Position numbers and translations under genes: made by a program
The notes under the pieces: generated by a model
Database searches by the model: none
Told to the model about the DNA's origin: nothing
Seen by the model: the letters and a program-made list of their open reading frames with translations, nothing else
Assembly: GCA_963743035.1 (NCBI GenBank)
Contig: CAVUOB010000001.1
Coordinates: forward strand, 186,001 to 250,000
DNA: 64,000 nt
Direction: 5' to 3'
Source: PALSA-911 sp963743035
GTDB taxonomy: Bacteria; Pseudomonadota; Alphaproteobacteria; Acetobacterales; Acetobacteraceae
In this document: one piece after another, positions 35,954 to 44,414 of the stretch
Layout: the number at the start of each line of letters is the position of its first letter
Numbering within the stretch: the stretch's first letter is position 1

Positions 35954-37204
35954 ATGCTGAACCGCTCCACTATCCTCGGCTTGCTCGGCGTCGCCGCGCT
36001 CGCCGCGCCAGCCTCGGCCGCCACCGTCGGCGATGTCTTTGTCATCGCGATGGAGAATCACGATCTCACCCAGCCCGCCACCTACACGTCGATCCAGCAA
36101 TTGCTGGGCAATTCGGCCGCGCCGTACCTGAACAGCCTGATGACGCCGGGCAATCCGAACGCGCGGTATACGTCCTGGGCGTCGAACATGACGAACGTCG
36201 CGTCGGGCGTTCACCCGTCCGAGCCGAATTACATCTGGGAGAACACCGGCACCAACGTTAACCAGGCGAACGGCGTCGCTGATACGGGCGATAACGATCC
36301 GTCGGCCGCCAGCAAGAATGTCTTCACCAATACCAGCATGACCGGGCTGCTGACCAAGAAGGGCATTACCTGGAACAACTACCAGGAAGACTTCCAGTAT
36401 TCCTCGTCGCCGCTGGTGAGCGCGTCGGGCACGGGTGGCGTTCACAACGGCCACACCGTCGTCGCCAATCCCTATTACGGCACTACCCAATACAACTACG
36501 CCGCGAAGCACAACCCGATGGCGTTCTTCACGGACAGCAATTCGCATCCCACCCTGCAGCTTTCGCAGTTGGCTACCGACCTGGCCAACAACACGGTTGG
36601 GCAGTACAACTGGATCACGCCGAACCAGTACAATGACATGCACAGCGCACTGACCGGCGGTTTTACCTATAACGGCGTCCATTACACCGGCGACCAGGCG
36701 GCGGTCGCGCAAGGCGACAATTTCCTGTCGATCGTCGTGCCGGAGATCATGGCGTCGCAGGCGTTCCAGGACAACGGCGTGATCGAGATCTGGTTCGATG
36801 AGAGCGAAGGCGGGGACACCTCCGCCTACGCGATCCCGGAAATCATCATCTCGAAGCTGGCTGTGGGCAATGGCTATCAGGTCACGACCAACCTGACCCA
36901 CAGCGCCGACCTGCTGACCATGGAAGAAGTATTCCAGCTTGGCCAGTGCCTTGGGGCGTCGTGCACGTCGCCGGACCTGTCCTCGTTCTTCCAGGCCGGT
37001 GTTATTCCGAACTCGGTTCCGGAACCCGCGTCGATCGTGCTGGTCGGTGCCGGCATCCTCGGTCTCGGCCTGGTCCGCGTCGCCGTCGCTGAGAGTTTTC
37101 AGACTGGCTCGTTCAACCGCCTGAATTGTTACCGGGGAGCGGCGCCCTGCGCCGCTCCCTTTTTCATGGGCATGTTCCAACGGGTTCGTTTCCGCGGTGA
37201 TTGA
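35954..37204 (+). CDS. PEP-CTERM phosphoesterase/alkaline phosphatase-like protein, 3' frameshift
   Basis: Secreted phosphoesterase-like protein: signal peptide LGLLGVAALAAPASA, then VFVIAMENHDLTQP, as in the acid phosphatase/phosphoesterase family (AcpA-like), and DNGVIEIWFDESEGGD. The C-terminus shows VPEPASIVLVGAGILGLGLVR, the start of a PEP-CTERM tail, but then reads VAVAESF and runs on through a strong terminator to 37204. Inserting one base near 37075-37082 gives R-R-R-R and a TGA at 37090-37092, the normal end. The true product is therefore probably about 380 residues. Substrate unknown. Confidence 0.82.
   Translation: MLNRSTILGLLGVAALAAPASAATVGDVFVIAMENHDLTQPATYTSIQQLLGNSAAPYLNSLMTPGNPNARYTSWASNMTNVASGVHPSEPNYIWENTGTNVNQANGVADTGDNDPSAASKNVFTNTSMTGLLTKKGITWNNYQEDFQYSSSPLVSASGTGGVHNGHTVVANPYYGTTQYNYAAKHNPMAFFTDSNSHPTLQLSQLATDLANNTVGQYNWITPNQYNDMHSALTGGFTYNGVHYTGDQAAVAQGDNFLSIVVPEIMASQAFQDNGVIEIWFDESEGGDTSAYAIPEIIISKLAVGNGYQVTTNLTHSADLLTMEEVFQLGQCLGASCTSPDLSSFFQAGVIPNSVPEPASIVLVGAGILGLGLVRVAVAESFQTGSFNRLNCYRGAAPCAAPFFMGMFQRVRFRGD
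37135..37164 (+). terminator. Intrinsic terminator after the PEP-CTERM phosphoesterase
   Basis: Arms GGGAGCGGCGC (37135-37145) and GCGCCGCTCCC (37149-37159) pair perfectly around a CCT loop and are followed by TTTTT (37160-37164). It lies 43 bp after the repaired stop codon at 37092 but inside the uncorrected reading frame, which supports the frameshift reading. Confidence 0.95.
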
Positions 37205-37252
37205 CCTCGCTGCCCGCCCGTCCGACCATTCGCCGGTTCACGGGAGGTCCGC

Positions 37253-38827
37253 ATGGAATACACGCCGCAGCCGCATGTCACGCAGCATTGGCAGCTCACC
37301 AAGCCGTCCGCCACCGGCAAGCGGGGCATGGTCGTGTCCCAGGTGAAATCCGCCGCCGACGCGGGCGTCGCGGTGCTGGACGCCGGCGGCAACGCGATCG
37401 ACGCGGCGGTGGCGACCGCGCTGGCGCTGGCCGCGGTCGAGCCTTGGAACAACGGCCTCGGCGGCATCGGCTTCGCGCTGGTGCATCGCGCCGGCCAGGC
37501 CAAGGCCGAGGTGGTGGATTTCGGCCCGGTGGCGCCGCGCGGCGTCGATCCGGCGCGCTACCGGCTGACCGGGAGGATGAAGCGGGACCTGTTCCCCTGG
37601 CCCGAGGTGGAGGGCGACATCAACGTGCATGGCCCGCTCTCCGTGGTCATTCCCTCGGCGGTCGCCGGCTATGAGCTGATGCACCGGCGCTGGGGCAAGC
37701 TGCCGCTGGCGGAGGTGATCGCGCCGGCCATCGCGCTGGCGCGGCGCGGCCTGCCGCAGGATTGGTACACGACGCTGAAGGTCGCGACCTCCGCCGCGGT
37801 GCTGAAGCTGTATCCGGAATCCGCGCGGATCTACCTGCCGGGCGGCCTGCCGCCGGTGCCGCCGTACCAGGGCGCGCCGGGGTATTTCCAGCTCGGCAAC
37901 CTGCCGGCGACCTTCGAGCGCCTGGGCAAGGCCGGGCTGCGCGATTTCTACGAAGGCGAGACCGCCGCTGCCATCGCCGCCGATATGAAAGCGATGGGCG
38001 GCTTCCTCACCGCCGAGGACCTGCGCAGCTGCCAGGCGCGGGTGCTGCCGGCGATGGAGGTCGCCTGGCGCGGCCGCACGCTGCAGCTCTCCGGCGGGCT
38101 GACCGCGGCGCCGACCCTGGCGCGGGTGCTGGATGGCATGGCGAAGGCGCCCTATGGCGCGACGCCGTCGGCGGAATGGTATGTCGCGCTCGCCCGGGCG
38201 ATGAAGGCCGCCTATGCGGAGCGGCTGGCGGGGCTGGGCGATGCCGAGCCGAAGGCGGCGGAAAGCTGCACCACCCATCTGACCGTCTGCGACGCGGAGG
38301 GCACGATGGTGTCGATGACCACCACCCTGCTGTCCTCGATGGGCAGCCGCGTGGTGCTGCCGCAATCGGGCGTGCTGATGAACAACGGCATGATGTGGTT
38401 CGACCCGCAGCCGGACACGCCGAACGCGATCGCGCCGGGCAAGCGGCCGCTGACCAACATGCTGCCGGTGATTTTGAAAGACGGCGACCGGCCGTGGATC
38501 GCCGCCGGCGCCTCGGGCGGGCGGCGGATCATGGCGGCGGTGTTCCAGTTGATGACGTTCGTCAGCGATTTCGGCATGTCGCCCGAGGCGGCCGCGCATC
38601 ACCCCCGCATCGACGTCTCCGGCCCGGAGGGCGTGACCGCCGACCGGCGCCTGCCCCCGGCGGTGCTGGAGGCGTTGGCCGGCGAAGGTCCGCTGGAGAT
38701 CGTCGAGCACAGCGCCGTGCCGATCAATTTCGCCAATCCGAACCTGATCGCCCAGGCGGCTGACGGCACAAGAGTTGGGATCAGCGATGCCGCGTCTCCG
38801 TGGTCGGCGGCGGTGGCCCAGGGTTAG
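37253..38827 (+). CDS. Gamma-glutamyltransferase family protein, no signal peptide
   Basis: A 524-residue Ntn-hydrolase of the gamma-glutamyltransferase family. GMVVSQVKSAADAGVAVLDAGGNAIDAAVA and NGLGGIGF belong to the large subunit. Self-cleavage would occur before Thr 340 in ESCTTHLTV, and FMNNGMMWFDP-like LMNNGMMWFDP and GKRPLTNMLP mark the small subunit. Classical GGTs are periplasmic, but this one starts MEYTPQPHVTQ with no signal peptide, so it should be cytoplasmic. It may act on other gamma-glutamyl or acyl amides. It converges on ccdAB, with a tandem repeat at its stop codon. Confidence 0.9.
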   Translation: MEYTPQPHVTQHWQLTKPSATGKRGMVVSQVKSAADAGVAVLDAGGNAIDAAVATALALAAVEPWNNGLGGIGFALVHRAGQAKAEVVDFGPVAPRGVDPARYRLTGRMKRDLFPWPEVEGDINVHGPLSVVIPSAVAGYELMHRRWGKLPLAEVIAPAIALARRGLPQDWYTTLKVATSAAVLKLYPESARIYLPGGLPPVPPYQGAPGYFQLGNLPATFERLGKAGLRDFYEGETAAAIAADMKAMGGFLTAEDLRSCQARVLPAMEVAWRGRTLQLSGGLTAAPTLARVLDGMAKAPYGATPSAEWYVALARAMKAAYAERLAGLGDAEPKAAESCTTHLTVCDAEGTMVSMTTTLLSSMGSRVVLPQSGVLMNNGMMWFDPQPDTPNAIAPGKRPLTNMLPVILKDGDRPWIAAGASGGRRIMAAVFQLMTFVSDFGMSPEAAAHHPRIDVSGPEGVTADRRLPPAVLEALAGEGPLEIVEHSAVPINFANPNLIAQAADGTRVGISDAASPWSAAVAQG

Positions 38828-38866
38828 GCTATCAGGCTAGGCGATCAGGGCTAGGCGATCAGGGGC
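38825..38866. repeat. Tandem repeats starting at the GGT stop codon
   Basis: Three units of 13-15 bp: TAGGCTATCAGGC, TAGGCGATCAGGGC and TAGGCGATCAGGGGC, followed by a degenerate fourth. The first TAG is the stop codon of the gamma-glutamyltransferase gene. The array lies between it and the end of ccdB. Confidence 0.85.
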
Positions 38867-38872
38867 GGGCGG

Positions 38873-39196
38873 TCAGCCATAGGCCTGACTGATCACCTCA
38901 TCGATCGCGGCGATGATCCGACCGGCTTCGTCATCGCCTGCGAGCGACGCGACTACGGGCCCGAGCGCCGAGAGCGGGGCGGCAAACATGGCCAGCGGAT
39001 GGAGGCACAGCGACTCGGAGAGGATGGTGAACTTCGGCGTCAGCCGCGGTTCGCTGTTCCGCGGGCCGGTCGATCGCACTAGCGGGACGACCACCCGGAT
39101 GCCCGCCGCGTCCAGCCGGCGGGACTGGATGTTGACCACATAGGGGATGATCGCCCGGTTCCGGCCGGGGTTCTCGTGGACGTCGAACTGCGCCAT
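38873..39196 (-). CDS. ccdB: CcdB family toxin
   Basis: A 107-residue CcdB-like toxin. MAQFDVHENPGRN, IPYVVNIQSRRLDAAGIRVVVPLV, LTPKFTIL and the C-terminal IIAAIDEVISQAYG match the family, which poisons DNA gyrase by trapping it on DNA. CcdB's C-terminal residues contact gyrase; here the end is QAYG rather than the W-G-I of the F plasmid. It overlaps ccdA by one base (TGATG), so the two are co-translated. The pair sits between convergent and divergent chromosomal genes with no other plasmid genes. Confidence 0.92.
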   Translation of the reverse strand: MAQFDVHENPGRNRAIIPYVVNIQSRRLDAAGIRVVVPLVRSTGPRNSEPRLTPKFTILSESLCLHPLAMFAAPLSALGPVVASLAGDDEAGRIIAAIDEVISQAYG

Positions 39197-39441
39197 CAGA
39201 GCGGCGAAAAGCCGGATCCGGGCAGGCCGTGCCTGTCATACAGCTCATTCGCCCAGGCGATTGCCGCGTCGATGCCGCGCTGTGCCTCGGCCTGCCTTGC
39301 GTGCTCCTCCGCGACATAGGCCGCCAGCAGCCGTTCCACGGTTTCCGATAGATTGGGGGTCAGCAGGCGCGCCTCGCGCACCAGATCGGCGCTCAGGGTC
39401 AGGTTCACCGGCTTCTTGCCGCCGCGCGTGACATGGTTCAC
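39196..39441 (-). CDS. ccdA: CcdA family antitoxin
   Basis: An 81-residue antitoxin. The N-terminal ribbon-helix-helix part (KKPVNLTLSADLVREARLLTPNLSETVERLLAAYV) binds DNA; the C-terminal part (AIAWANELYDRHGLPGSGFSPL) neutralises CcdB. The start is GTG at 39441 (protein begins MNHVTRGGKK), with AAGGAGG six bases before it; no ATG is better. A pair of palindromic octamers 17 bp upstream is a likely binding site for autoregulation. Confidence 0.92.
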   Translation of the reverse strand: MNHVTRGGKKPVNLTLSADLVREARLLTPNLSETVERLLAAYVAEEHARQAEAQRGIDAAIAWANELYDRHGLPGSGFSPL

Positions 39442-39457
39442 GTCAGGCCTCCTTATT

Positions 39458-39476
39458 ATGCGCATCCTATGCGCAT
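39458..39476. promoter_or_regulatory. Candidate CcdA operator
   Basis: Two copies of the self-complementary octamer ATGCGCAT (39458-39465 and 39469-39476), 11 bp apart start to start, with a partial third copy at 39479. They lie directly upstream of the ccdA ribosome site. One-turn spacing of short palindromes is typical of ribbon-helix-helix operators. The site also lies 80 bp upstream of the amidase start, so it could affect that gene. Confidence 0.6.
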
Positions 39477-39555
39477 GGATGCGCTGCCCGCAACACACTT
39501 CCCAGCGCCGGATGCCTCGCCCATTCTGCCCGGACCCCGATCCGGAGCCCTGCGC

Positions 39556-40940
39556 ATGACCACCGATCCCGCTCTGATGTCCGCCGAGGAGTTGCTGTCC
39601 CTCTACGCTACTCGCGCGCTGAGCCCGCTCGAGGCCCTGGCGGCGGTGACCGAGCGGGTGATGCGGCTCAATCCCCGGCTGAACGCCTTCGCGGTCATGA
39701 ACCAGCAGGCCGTGGTCGCCGCCGGCAAGTCGGAGGCACGGTGGGGCGCGGGGCGCCCGCTCGGCATGCTCGACGGCGTGCCCTGCACGGTGAAGGACCT
39801 GCTGGATATGGTGGGCTTCCCGACCCGGCGGGGCTCGCGCCTCACCGATCCGGCGCCGGCCAAGGAAGACGCGCCCGCCGTGATCGGGCTGAAATCGGCC
39901 GGCGCGGTGATCATCGGCAAGACCACGACGACGGAATTCGGCTGGAAGTCGCCGGGCGACAACCCGCTGCACGGCATTACCCGCAATCCCTGGAATACCG
40001 ACTACACCACCGGCGGCTCCTCCTCCGGCGCCGGGGCGGCGGGGGCGGCCGGGTTCGGGCCCTGCATATCGGCACCGATGCCGGCGGCTCCGTGCGCATT
40101 CCCGCCGCCTGGTGCGGGCTGGTCGGGCTGAAGCCGACCTATGGCCGCATTCCGCAATGGCCGGCCGGCGCCTTTGCCGCGGTGGCCTGCGCCGGGCCGA
40201 TGACGCGTACCGTGCGTGACAACGCGCTGATGCTCTCGGCCATGGCGCGCTACGATCTGCGCGATCCGTTCTGCCTTCCGGATGACGGAAGGGACTGGCG
40301 CGACGGGATCGAGGACGGGGTTGCCGGGCTGCGCGTGGGGGTGCTGTCCGATCCCGGCTTCGACGCGCCGGTGGACGCTGCCGGGATCGCCGGCGTGGAA
40401 CGCGCCGCGGCGCTGCTTGCCGAGGCCGGCGCCCATGTCGAGCAGGCGAATGCCGGCCTGCCCGATACCAGCGGCGTGTTCGGTCGGGTCTGGGGCGTCG
40501 CGCTGGCCCGGCTGGTGGCGTCGTTTCCGGAAGACAAGCGCCATCTGCTCGATCCCGGGCTGCTGGAGGTGGCGGCGGCCGAGGGCGGCATGTCGGCGGT
40601 GGAATTCCTGGGCGCCGACGCGCTGCGCGCTACCGCCGGCCATGCGATGGCCAGGCTGCACCAGCGCTACGATCTGGTGCTGTGCCCCACGGTGCCGAAC
40701 GGCCCGATGCCGGCCGACGCCCCGACGGTGAACCCCGTCGAATGCCTGTGGCGGCACTGGGCGCCCTGGACCTTCACCTTCAACCTGACCCGTCAGCCCG
40801 CGATCAGCGTGCCGATGGGGCTGGGGGAGGACGGTCTGCCGCTATCGGTGCAGATCGCCGCCGCGCAGTATCGCGACGACCTCGTGCTCCGCGCCGCCCG
40901 CGCCATCGAGATCGCGCAGCCGTTTCCGATGCTGGATTGA
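39556..40940 (+). pseudogene. Amidase (amidase signature family), broken by a -1 frameshift
   Basis: Amidase related to GatA and acylamidases; hydrolyses an amide with a Ser-cisSer-Lys triad. The catalytic Lys lies in GVPCTVKDLLD, and the Ser pair in TTGGSSSGAGAAGAAGFG. The first frame then reads PCISAPM and stops; the homologous sequence resumes one base back as LHIGTDAGGSVRIPAAWCGLVGLKPTYGR. One extra C at 40060-40062 gives GFGPLHIGTDAGGS. ATG 39556 has CCGGAG 8 bases upstream. Repaired length is about 461 residues. The indel is in a C run, so an assembly error is likely. Confidence 0.85.
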
Positions 40941-40964
40941 AGCGCGTGCTGGATTGAAGCGCGC
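40931..40964. repeat. Two tandem 17-bp units at the amidase stop codon
   Basis: GCTGGATTGAAGCGCGT and GCTGGATTGAAGCGCGC are adjacent and differ only in the last base. The first contains the TGA stop codon of the amidase gene (40938-40940). This looks like a recent slippage duplication of the gene's 3' end. Confidence 0.85.
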
Positions 40965-41006
40965 GGGCAGTCTCGATCTGCATGGGGCCCGATCCGCGTC
41001 GCCGTT

Positions 41007-41201
41007 TTAGCGCCAATGACGGCCATAGCCGCCGCCCCAATAGCCGAAGCCGACGACCGGGGGCGCGACCACGGCATAGGCGGGTTGGGGAGCGTAGTAT
41101 CCGTTATAGCCCGCCGGATAGGCGACGCAGCCGCCGAGCAGCCCTGCCAGCACCAGCGAAGCGGCGATGCCGAGTTTGCGGCAGATACTGTCTGAAGCCA
41201 T
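41007..41201 (-). CDS. Small putative lipoprotein, Gly/Tyr-rich
   Basis: A 64-residue protein. A signal sequence (RKLGIAASLVLAGLLGGC) ends in a lipobox, and the short mature part is rich in Tyr, Pro and Gly (YPAGYNGYYAPQPAYAVV, ending GYWGGGYGRHW). Such small Gly/Tyr-rich lipoproteins are common in proteobacteria and have no known function. ATG 41201 is supported by GAGGA upstream. It is divergent from the large FecR-like gene. Confidence 0.72.
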   Translation of the reverse strand: MASDSICRKLGIAASLVLAGLLGGCVAYPAGYNGYYAPQPAYAVVAPPVVGFGYWGGGYGRHWR

Positions 41202-41394
41202 GGCTCTGTCCTCGATGGTTCCCCCGGCTTGCCGAAGCGGCAATCCGGGATGGCGGAACCCTGATCGGGCGGCATGGCCGCAGCATGACCGAATTGCGGC
41301 AGGATGGTTGCAATCGCTCCGTTCCACGCCGTCAATTCGCCATCATGCCGGCGCAGAGGCTTCGTCTCCTGCAAGCGATCGGAAATTGAAACTC

Positions 41395-43827
41395 ATGCGC
41401 CCCAGTCGGAATTTTTCTGGCTTCACCAGCGCGCTGGTCGCGGCTTCCCTGATCCTGGCGCCGGTCCTGCCGGCCGCGGCGCAGGATGCGGCGAACGAGC
41501 CGCCCCCGCCGCAATCCGCGCCCGACATGGCGCCGCCTGGCGCCTATCCCACAATCCCCGGGCCGGCGCCTTCCGCCGCCGCCGAGGCGTCCCCGGCCGC
41601 GACCGCCGAGGCCGATCCGCCGGCGCGCGTCGGCCGGGTGGCGCGCGTGTCGGGCACCGTGTCCTTCCATCCCGCCAATGCCGAGCAATGGGAGCCGGCG
41701 CAGATGAATTGGCCGGTTTCCTCCGGCACCGCCTTCTGGACCCAGCCGGGAGGCTCTGCGGAACTGGAACTGCCCAGCGGGCGGATCCTGATGGCCGGTG
41801 GCAGCGAGTTCGACGTCGACCGGCTCGACGCGCGCCAGCTGGCCGCCACGGTACGGCAGGGCGACGTCTATCTGCGTCCATCCAACCTGGCGCCGGACGA
41901 GAGCTACCGGCTGCAGACACCGCGCGCGCTGGTCTCCATCCATACGCCCGGCCGCTACGAAATCGCGGTCGGCGACACCCAGCAGCCGACGCGGGTGACC
42001 GTCTACCAGGGCGCGGCGATGATCGGAGAGGGCAGCGCCGCGCTGCAGGCCGTGGCCGGGCAGGCGATCGTCATTACCGGCGGCGACAATTCCGCCATGC
42101 GCGTGGAACCCGCCGGTCCGGACCGCTACCAGGCCAGGCTGGCGCCGCCGGTGCGCCGCCCGCAGGCGGTGGCGCCGCCTCCGGTGGTGGCCGAAATGCC
42201 GGGGGGAGCGGACCTCGCGCAGTACGGCTCCTGGGAGCCGAACCCGGAATACGGCGCGGTCTGGTATCCGCAGGTGGCACCCGGCTGGGTGCCGTCCCGT
42301 TCCGGGCAATGGGCCTATGTCGAGCCCTGGGGCTGGACCTGGATCGACGCCGCGCCCTGGGGCTTCGCGCCGTTCCATTACGGGCGCTGGTTCCAGTCCG
42401 GCGGCCGCTGGTGCTGGACCCCGGGCGGCTATGTCGCGGTCGGCGGTCCGGTCTACCCGGCGCCCTTCTACGCACCGCCGGTCTATGCGCCGGCACTGGT
42501 GACGTTCTTCGGCGTCGGGGTCGGTGCCGGGATCGCGGCCGGGTTCGCCGGAGGCTACGGCCATGTCGGCTGGGTCCCGCTCGGACCGCGAGAGGTCTAC
42601 CATCCCTGGTACCGGGCCAGTCCGACCTATATTCGCAACATCAACGATCAGCACGTGACCAATGTGACGACGACCGTGAACAACACCACCGTCAACAACA
42701 TGCGCGGATTCCGGAATCTCGGCGCGGCCACGCAGGTGCCGGCCAATGTCATGACCGGCTCGCGTCAGGTCGGCCCCGCCGCGCGGCCGCTGCCGCCCAC
42801 GCAGTTTGCCCAGGCGCGTCCGCTGGTCGGCCAGCCGCCGGTGCCGCCCAGCGTGGCGACGGCGGGGGTCACGCCCGGGATCGCCCGGCAGCTGAACATC
42901 GCGCCCACGACGAACGGGCCGGGCGCACCCTTCCGCCGGCCGGCCCCGGGTCCGGTGATCCAGGGCCCGGTGATCCAGGGTCCGGCGATCCAGGGTCCAG
43001 CGATCCAGGGTCCGGCGATCCGGGCGCCGGGCCGGCAGTCGCCGTCGATTGGCGGGGCGCCATCGCAGCCTTTCGGCGGTGCCGCGCCGAGGCCAGGGCA
43101 GGGAGCCCTGCCCGGATCCGTGACGGGACCCGCGACGGGACCCGCGACGGGACCTGCAGCCGGAGCGCCCGGCGTCCTGTCGCGGCCCGCCCCCGGCTTC
43201 ACGCCGGCAACGGCATCACCGACACCCCGTCCGGGCATTCCGTCGGGCACTCCGAGCGCCGTTGGGCCGACGGCGATGCCGCATGGCGCCACGCTGCCCG
43301 TGCCGCAGCCGGGCAATGCCGGGCCGAATCTGGGCGGCCCGTCCGGCATGGCCCATCCTTCTTCAATCCTGCCTGGTCCAACCCAGCCTGGTCCAACCCA
43401 GCCTGGTCCAACCCAGCCTGGCCGGCCCATGCCGACCGGCGCGCCATCCGTGGCCGGCCCGCCGCAGGTGATGCGCCCGCCAGCGCCCACCCTGCCGCAG
43501 GTCCAGCCCCACTTCCAGGCACCGCCGCAGCCGCAAGCGCAGTCGCATTTTCAGCCGCCGGCCCAGCCGCAGCCCCACGTCCAGGCACCGTCACAGCCGC
43601 AGGCCCAACCGCAGCCGCACTTCCAGCCGCAGGCGCCGCCGCAACCGCATTTCCAACCGTCACCGCAAGCGCAACCGCACTTCCAGGCGCCGGCCCAGCC
43701 GCCGCCGCACTTCCAACCGCCGCCACAGGCGCAAGCCCAGCCGCATTTCCAGGCACCGCCGCCTCAGGCCCACGCACCGGCGCCGCAGCCGCAGGCCCGG
43801 CCGAACAAGCGCCCGGGTGAGCCCTAG
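41395..43827 (+). CDS. FecR-like/DUF6600 secreted protein with proline-rich repeat tail
   Basis: An 810-residue exported protein: signal peptide (ALVAASLILAPVLPAAAQ), a Pro/Ala-rich linker, a FecR-like domain at about residues 75-230 (RVARVSGTVSFHPANAEQW...LPSGRILMAGGSEFDVDRL...GRYEIAVGD), a DUF6600-like aromatic region at about 275-430 (YGSWEPNPEYGAVWYPQVAPGW, WGWTWIDAAPWGFAPFHYGRW), and a tail of about 370 residues rich in Pro, Gln and Gly. The tail contains PVIQG, TGPA, PGPTQ and PHFQ-type repeats. It is likely a periplasmic or surface scaffold; no ligand can be named. The start at 41395 fits the signal peptide. Confidence 0.85.
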   Translation: MRPSRNFSGFTSALVAASLILAPVLPAAAQDAANEPPPPQSAPDMAPPGAYPTIPGPAPSAAAEASPAATAEADPPARVGRVARVSGTVSFHPANAEQWEPAQMNWPVSSGTAFWTQPGGSAELELPSGRILMAGGSEFDVDRLDARQLAATVRQGDVYLRPSNLAPDESYRLQTPRALVSIHTPGRYEIAVGDTQQPTRVTVYQGAAMIGEGSAALQAVAGQAIVITGGDNSAMRVEPAGPDRYQARLAPPVRRPQAVAPPPVVAEMPGGADLAQYGSWEPNPEYGAVWYPQVAPGWVPSRSGQWAYVEPWGWTWIDAAPWGFAPFHYGRWFQSGGRWCWTPGGYVAVGGPVYPAPFYAPPVYAPALVTFFGVGVGAGIAAGFAGGYGHVGWVPLGPREVYHPWYRASPTYIRNINDQHVTNVTTTVNNTTVNNMRGFRNLGAATQVPANVMTGSRQVGPAARPLPPTQFAQARPLVGQPPVPPSVATAGVTPGIARQLNIAPTTNGPGAPFRRPAPGPVIQGPVIQGPAIQGPAIQGPAIRAPGRQSPSIGGAPSQPFGGAAPRPGQGALPGSVTGPATGPATGPAAGAPGVLSRPAPGFTPATASPTPRPGIPSGTPSAVGPTAMPHGATLPVPQPGNAGPNLGGPSGMAHPSSILPGPTQPGPTQPGPTQPGRPMPTGAPSVAGPPQVMRPPAPTLPQVQPHFQAPPQPQAQSHFQPPAQPQPHVQAPSQPQAQPQPHFQPQAPPQPHFQPSPQAQPHFQAPAQPPPHFQPPPQAQAQPHFQAPPPQAHAPAPQPQARPNKRPGEP
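42952..43026 (+). repeat. Five 15-bp coding repeats (PVIQG/PAIQG)
   Basis: Units start every 15 bp from 42952, for example CCGGTGATCCAGGGC, and encode P-V/A-I-Q-G. They are nearly identical at the DNA level, which implies recent expansion inside the proline-rich tail. Confidence 0.9.
43120..43155 (+). repeat. Three 12-bp coding repeats (TGPA)
   Basis: Three adjacent 12-bp units, for example GCGACGGGACCC at 43132, encode repeating T-G-P-A within the same gene. Confidence 0.85.
43372..43416 (+). repeat. Three identical 15-bp coding repeats (PGPTQ)
   Basis: Three exact copies of CCTGGTCCAACCCAG (43372, 43387, 43402) encode P-G-P-T-Q. Perfect identity indicates very recent duplication; copy number may vary between strains. 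Confidence 0.92.
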
Positions 43828-43829
43828 AA

Positions 43830-44414
43830 GTGGAACCCGGCTTCAGGCCCTGGCGTAGCCGGACCGTGCGGATCCTGATCCGCACGATGCTCGACGTCCT
43901 GCTGCTGCCGTTGGCGGTCGCGGTGGTTCTGTTCGAGGACGTGTTCTGGCGCGCGGCGCAACGATTGCTGCGCGGGCTGGACCGGGTGCCGCTGCTGCGC
44001 AGCTTTCACGCCTGGCTCGGCGGGCTGCCGGCGCTGGCGGTGCTGCCGTTGTTCCTCGTGCCTGAGGCGATCAGCCATGTGGCCACGTTCCTCGGCGCTT
44101 TCCTGCTCGCCAAGGGCAACCTGGCGGGCGCCGTCACGCTGCTGGTGCTGGTGAAGGGCCTGGCGGCGCTGGCCGTGGTGTGGATCTATCGGGCCGCCTC
44201 CGCCACGCTGCTCGGGGTCGGATGGTTCGCCCGTATGCACGCCGCGGTCCAGTTCGTGCGCGACTGGAGCCTGTCCAAGGTGGCGCCGCTGCGCGAAGCC
44301 CTGCGCGCGCGCTTCAACGGCCAGGCGCGCATGGCCGCGCGGGTCGCGCGGCGCTTCCGCGCGCTGAGGCTGTGGGTAGCCGCGCTGTTCAACGCCCTGA
44401 GGACGATCTTCTGA
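43830..44414 (+). CDS. Membrane protein of unknown function
   Basis: A 194-residue protein with helices at LDVLLLPLAVAVVLFEDVFW, LPALAVLPLFLVPEAISHVATFLGAFLLA and AVTLLVLVKGLAALAVVWIY, then a basic amphipathic C-terminus. No family recognised. The start is uncertain: GTG 43830 lies 2 bp after the previous stop but has a weak ribosome site; ATG 43887 (MLDVLLLPL) is also possible. Tight spacing on both sides places it in the same operon as the FecR-like and PAP2 genes. Confidence 0.65.
   Translation: MEPGFRPWRSRTVRILIRTMLDVLLLPLAVAVVLFEDVFWRAAQRLLRGLDRVPLLRSFHAWLGGLPALAVLPLFLVPEAISHVATFLGAFLLAKGNLAGAVTLLVLVKGLAALAVVWIYRAASATLLGVGWFARMHAAVQFVRDWSLSKVAPLREALRARFNGQARMAARVARRFRALRLWVAALFNALRTIF

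Noticed and set aside
37093..37204. The last 37 codons of the PEP-CTERM phosphoesterase frame as a real C-terminus
   Set aside because: They run through a perfect intrinsic terminator and follow a truncated sorting signal; a one-base repair gives the normal Arg-rich end and a stop at 37092.
43495..43800. A CRISPR-like array in the spaced repeats near 43.5-43.8 kb
   Set aside because: The units are irregular, in frame and encode P-H-F-Q-type peptides inside a long gene. There are no constant-length spacers and no cas genes.
41304..43820. An 838-codon frame overlapping the FecR-like gene
   Set aside because: It is an offset frame of a repetitive GC-rich gene; its product is mostly Arg, Ala and Gly. 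The overlapping frame has a signal peptide and recognised domains.
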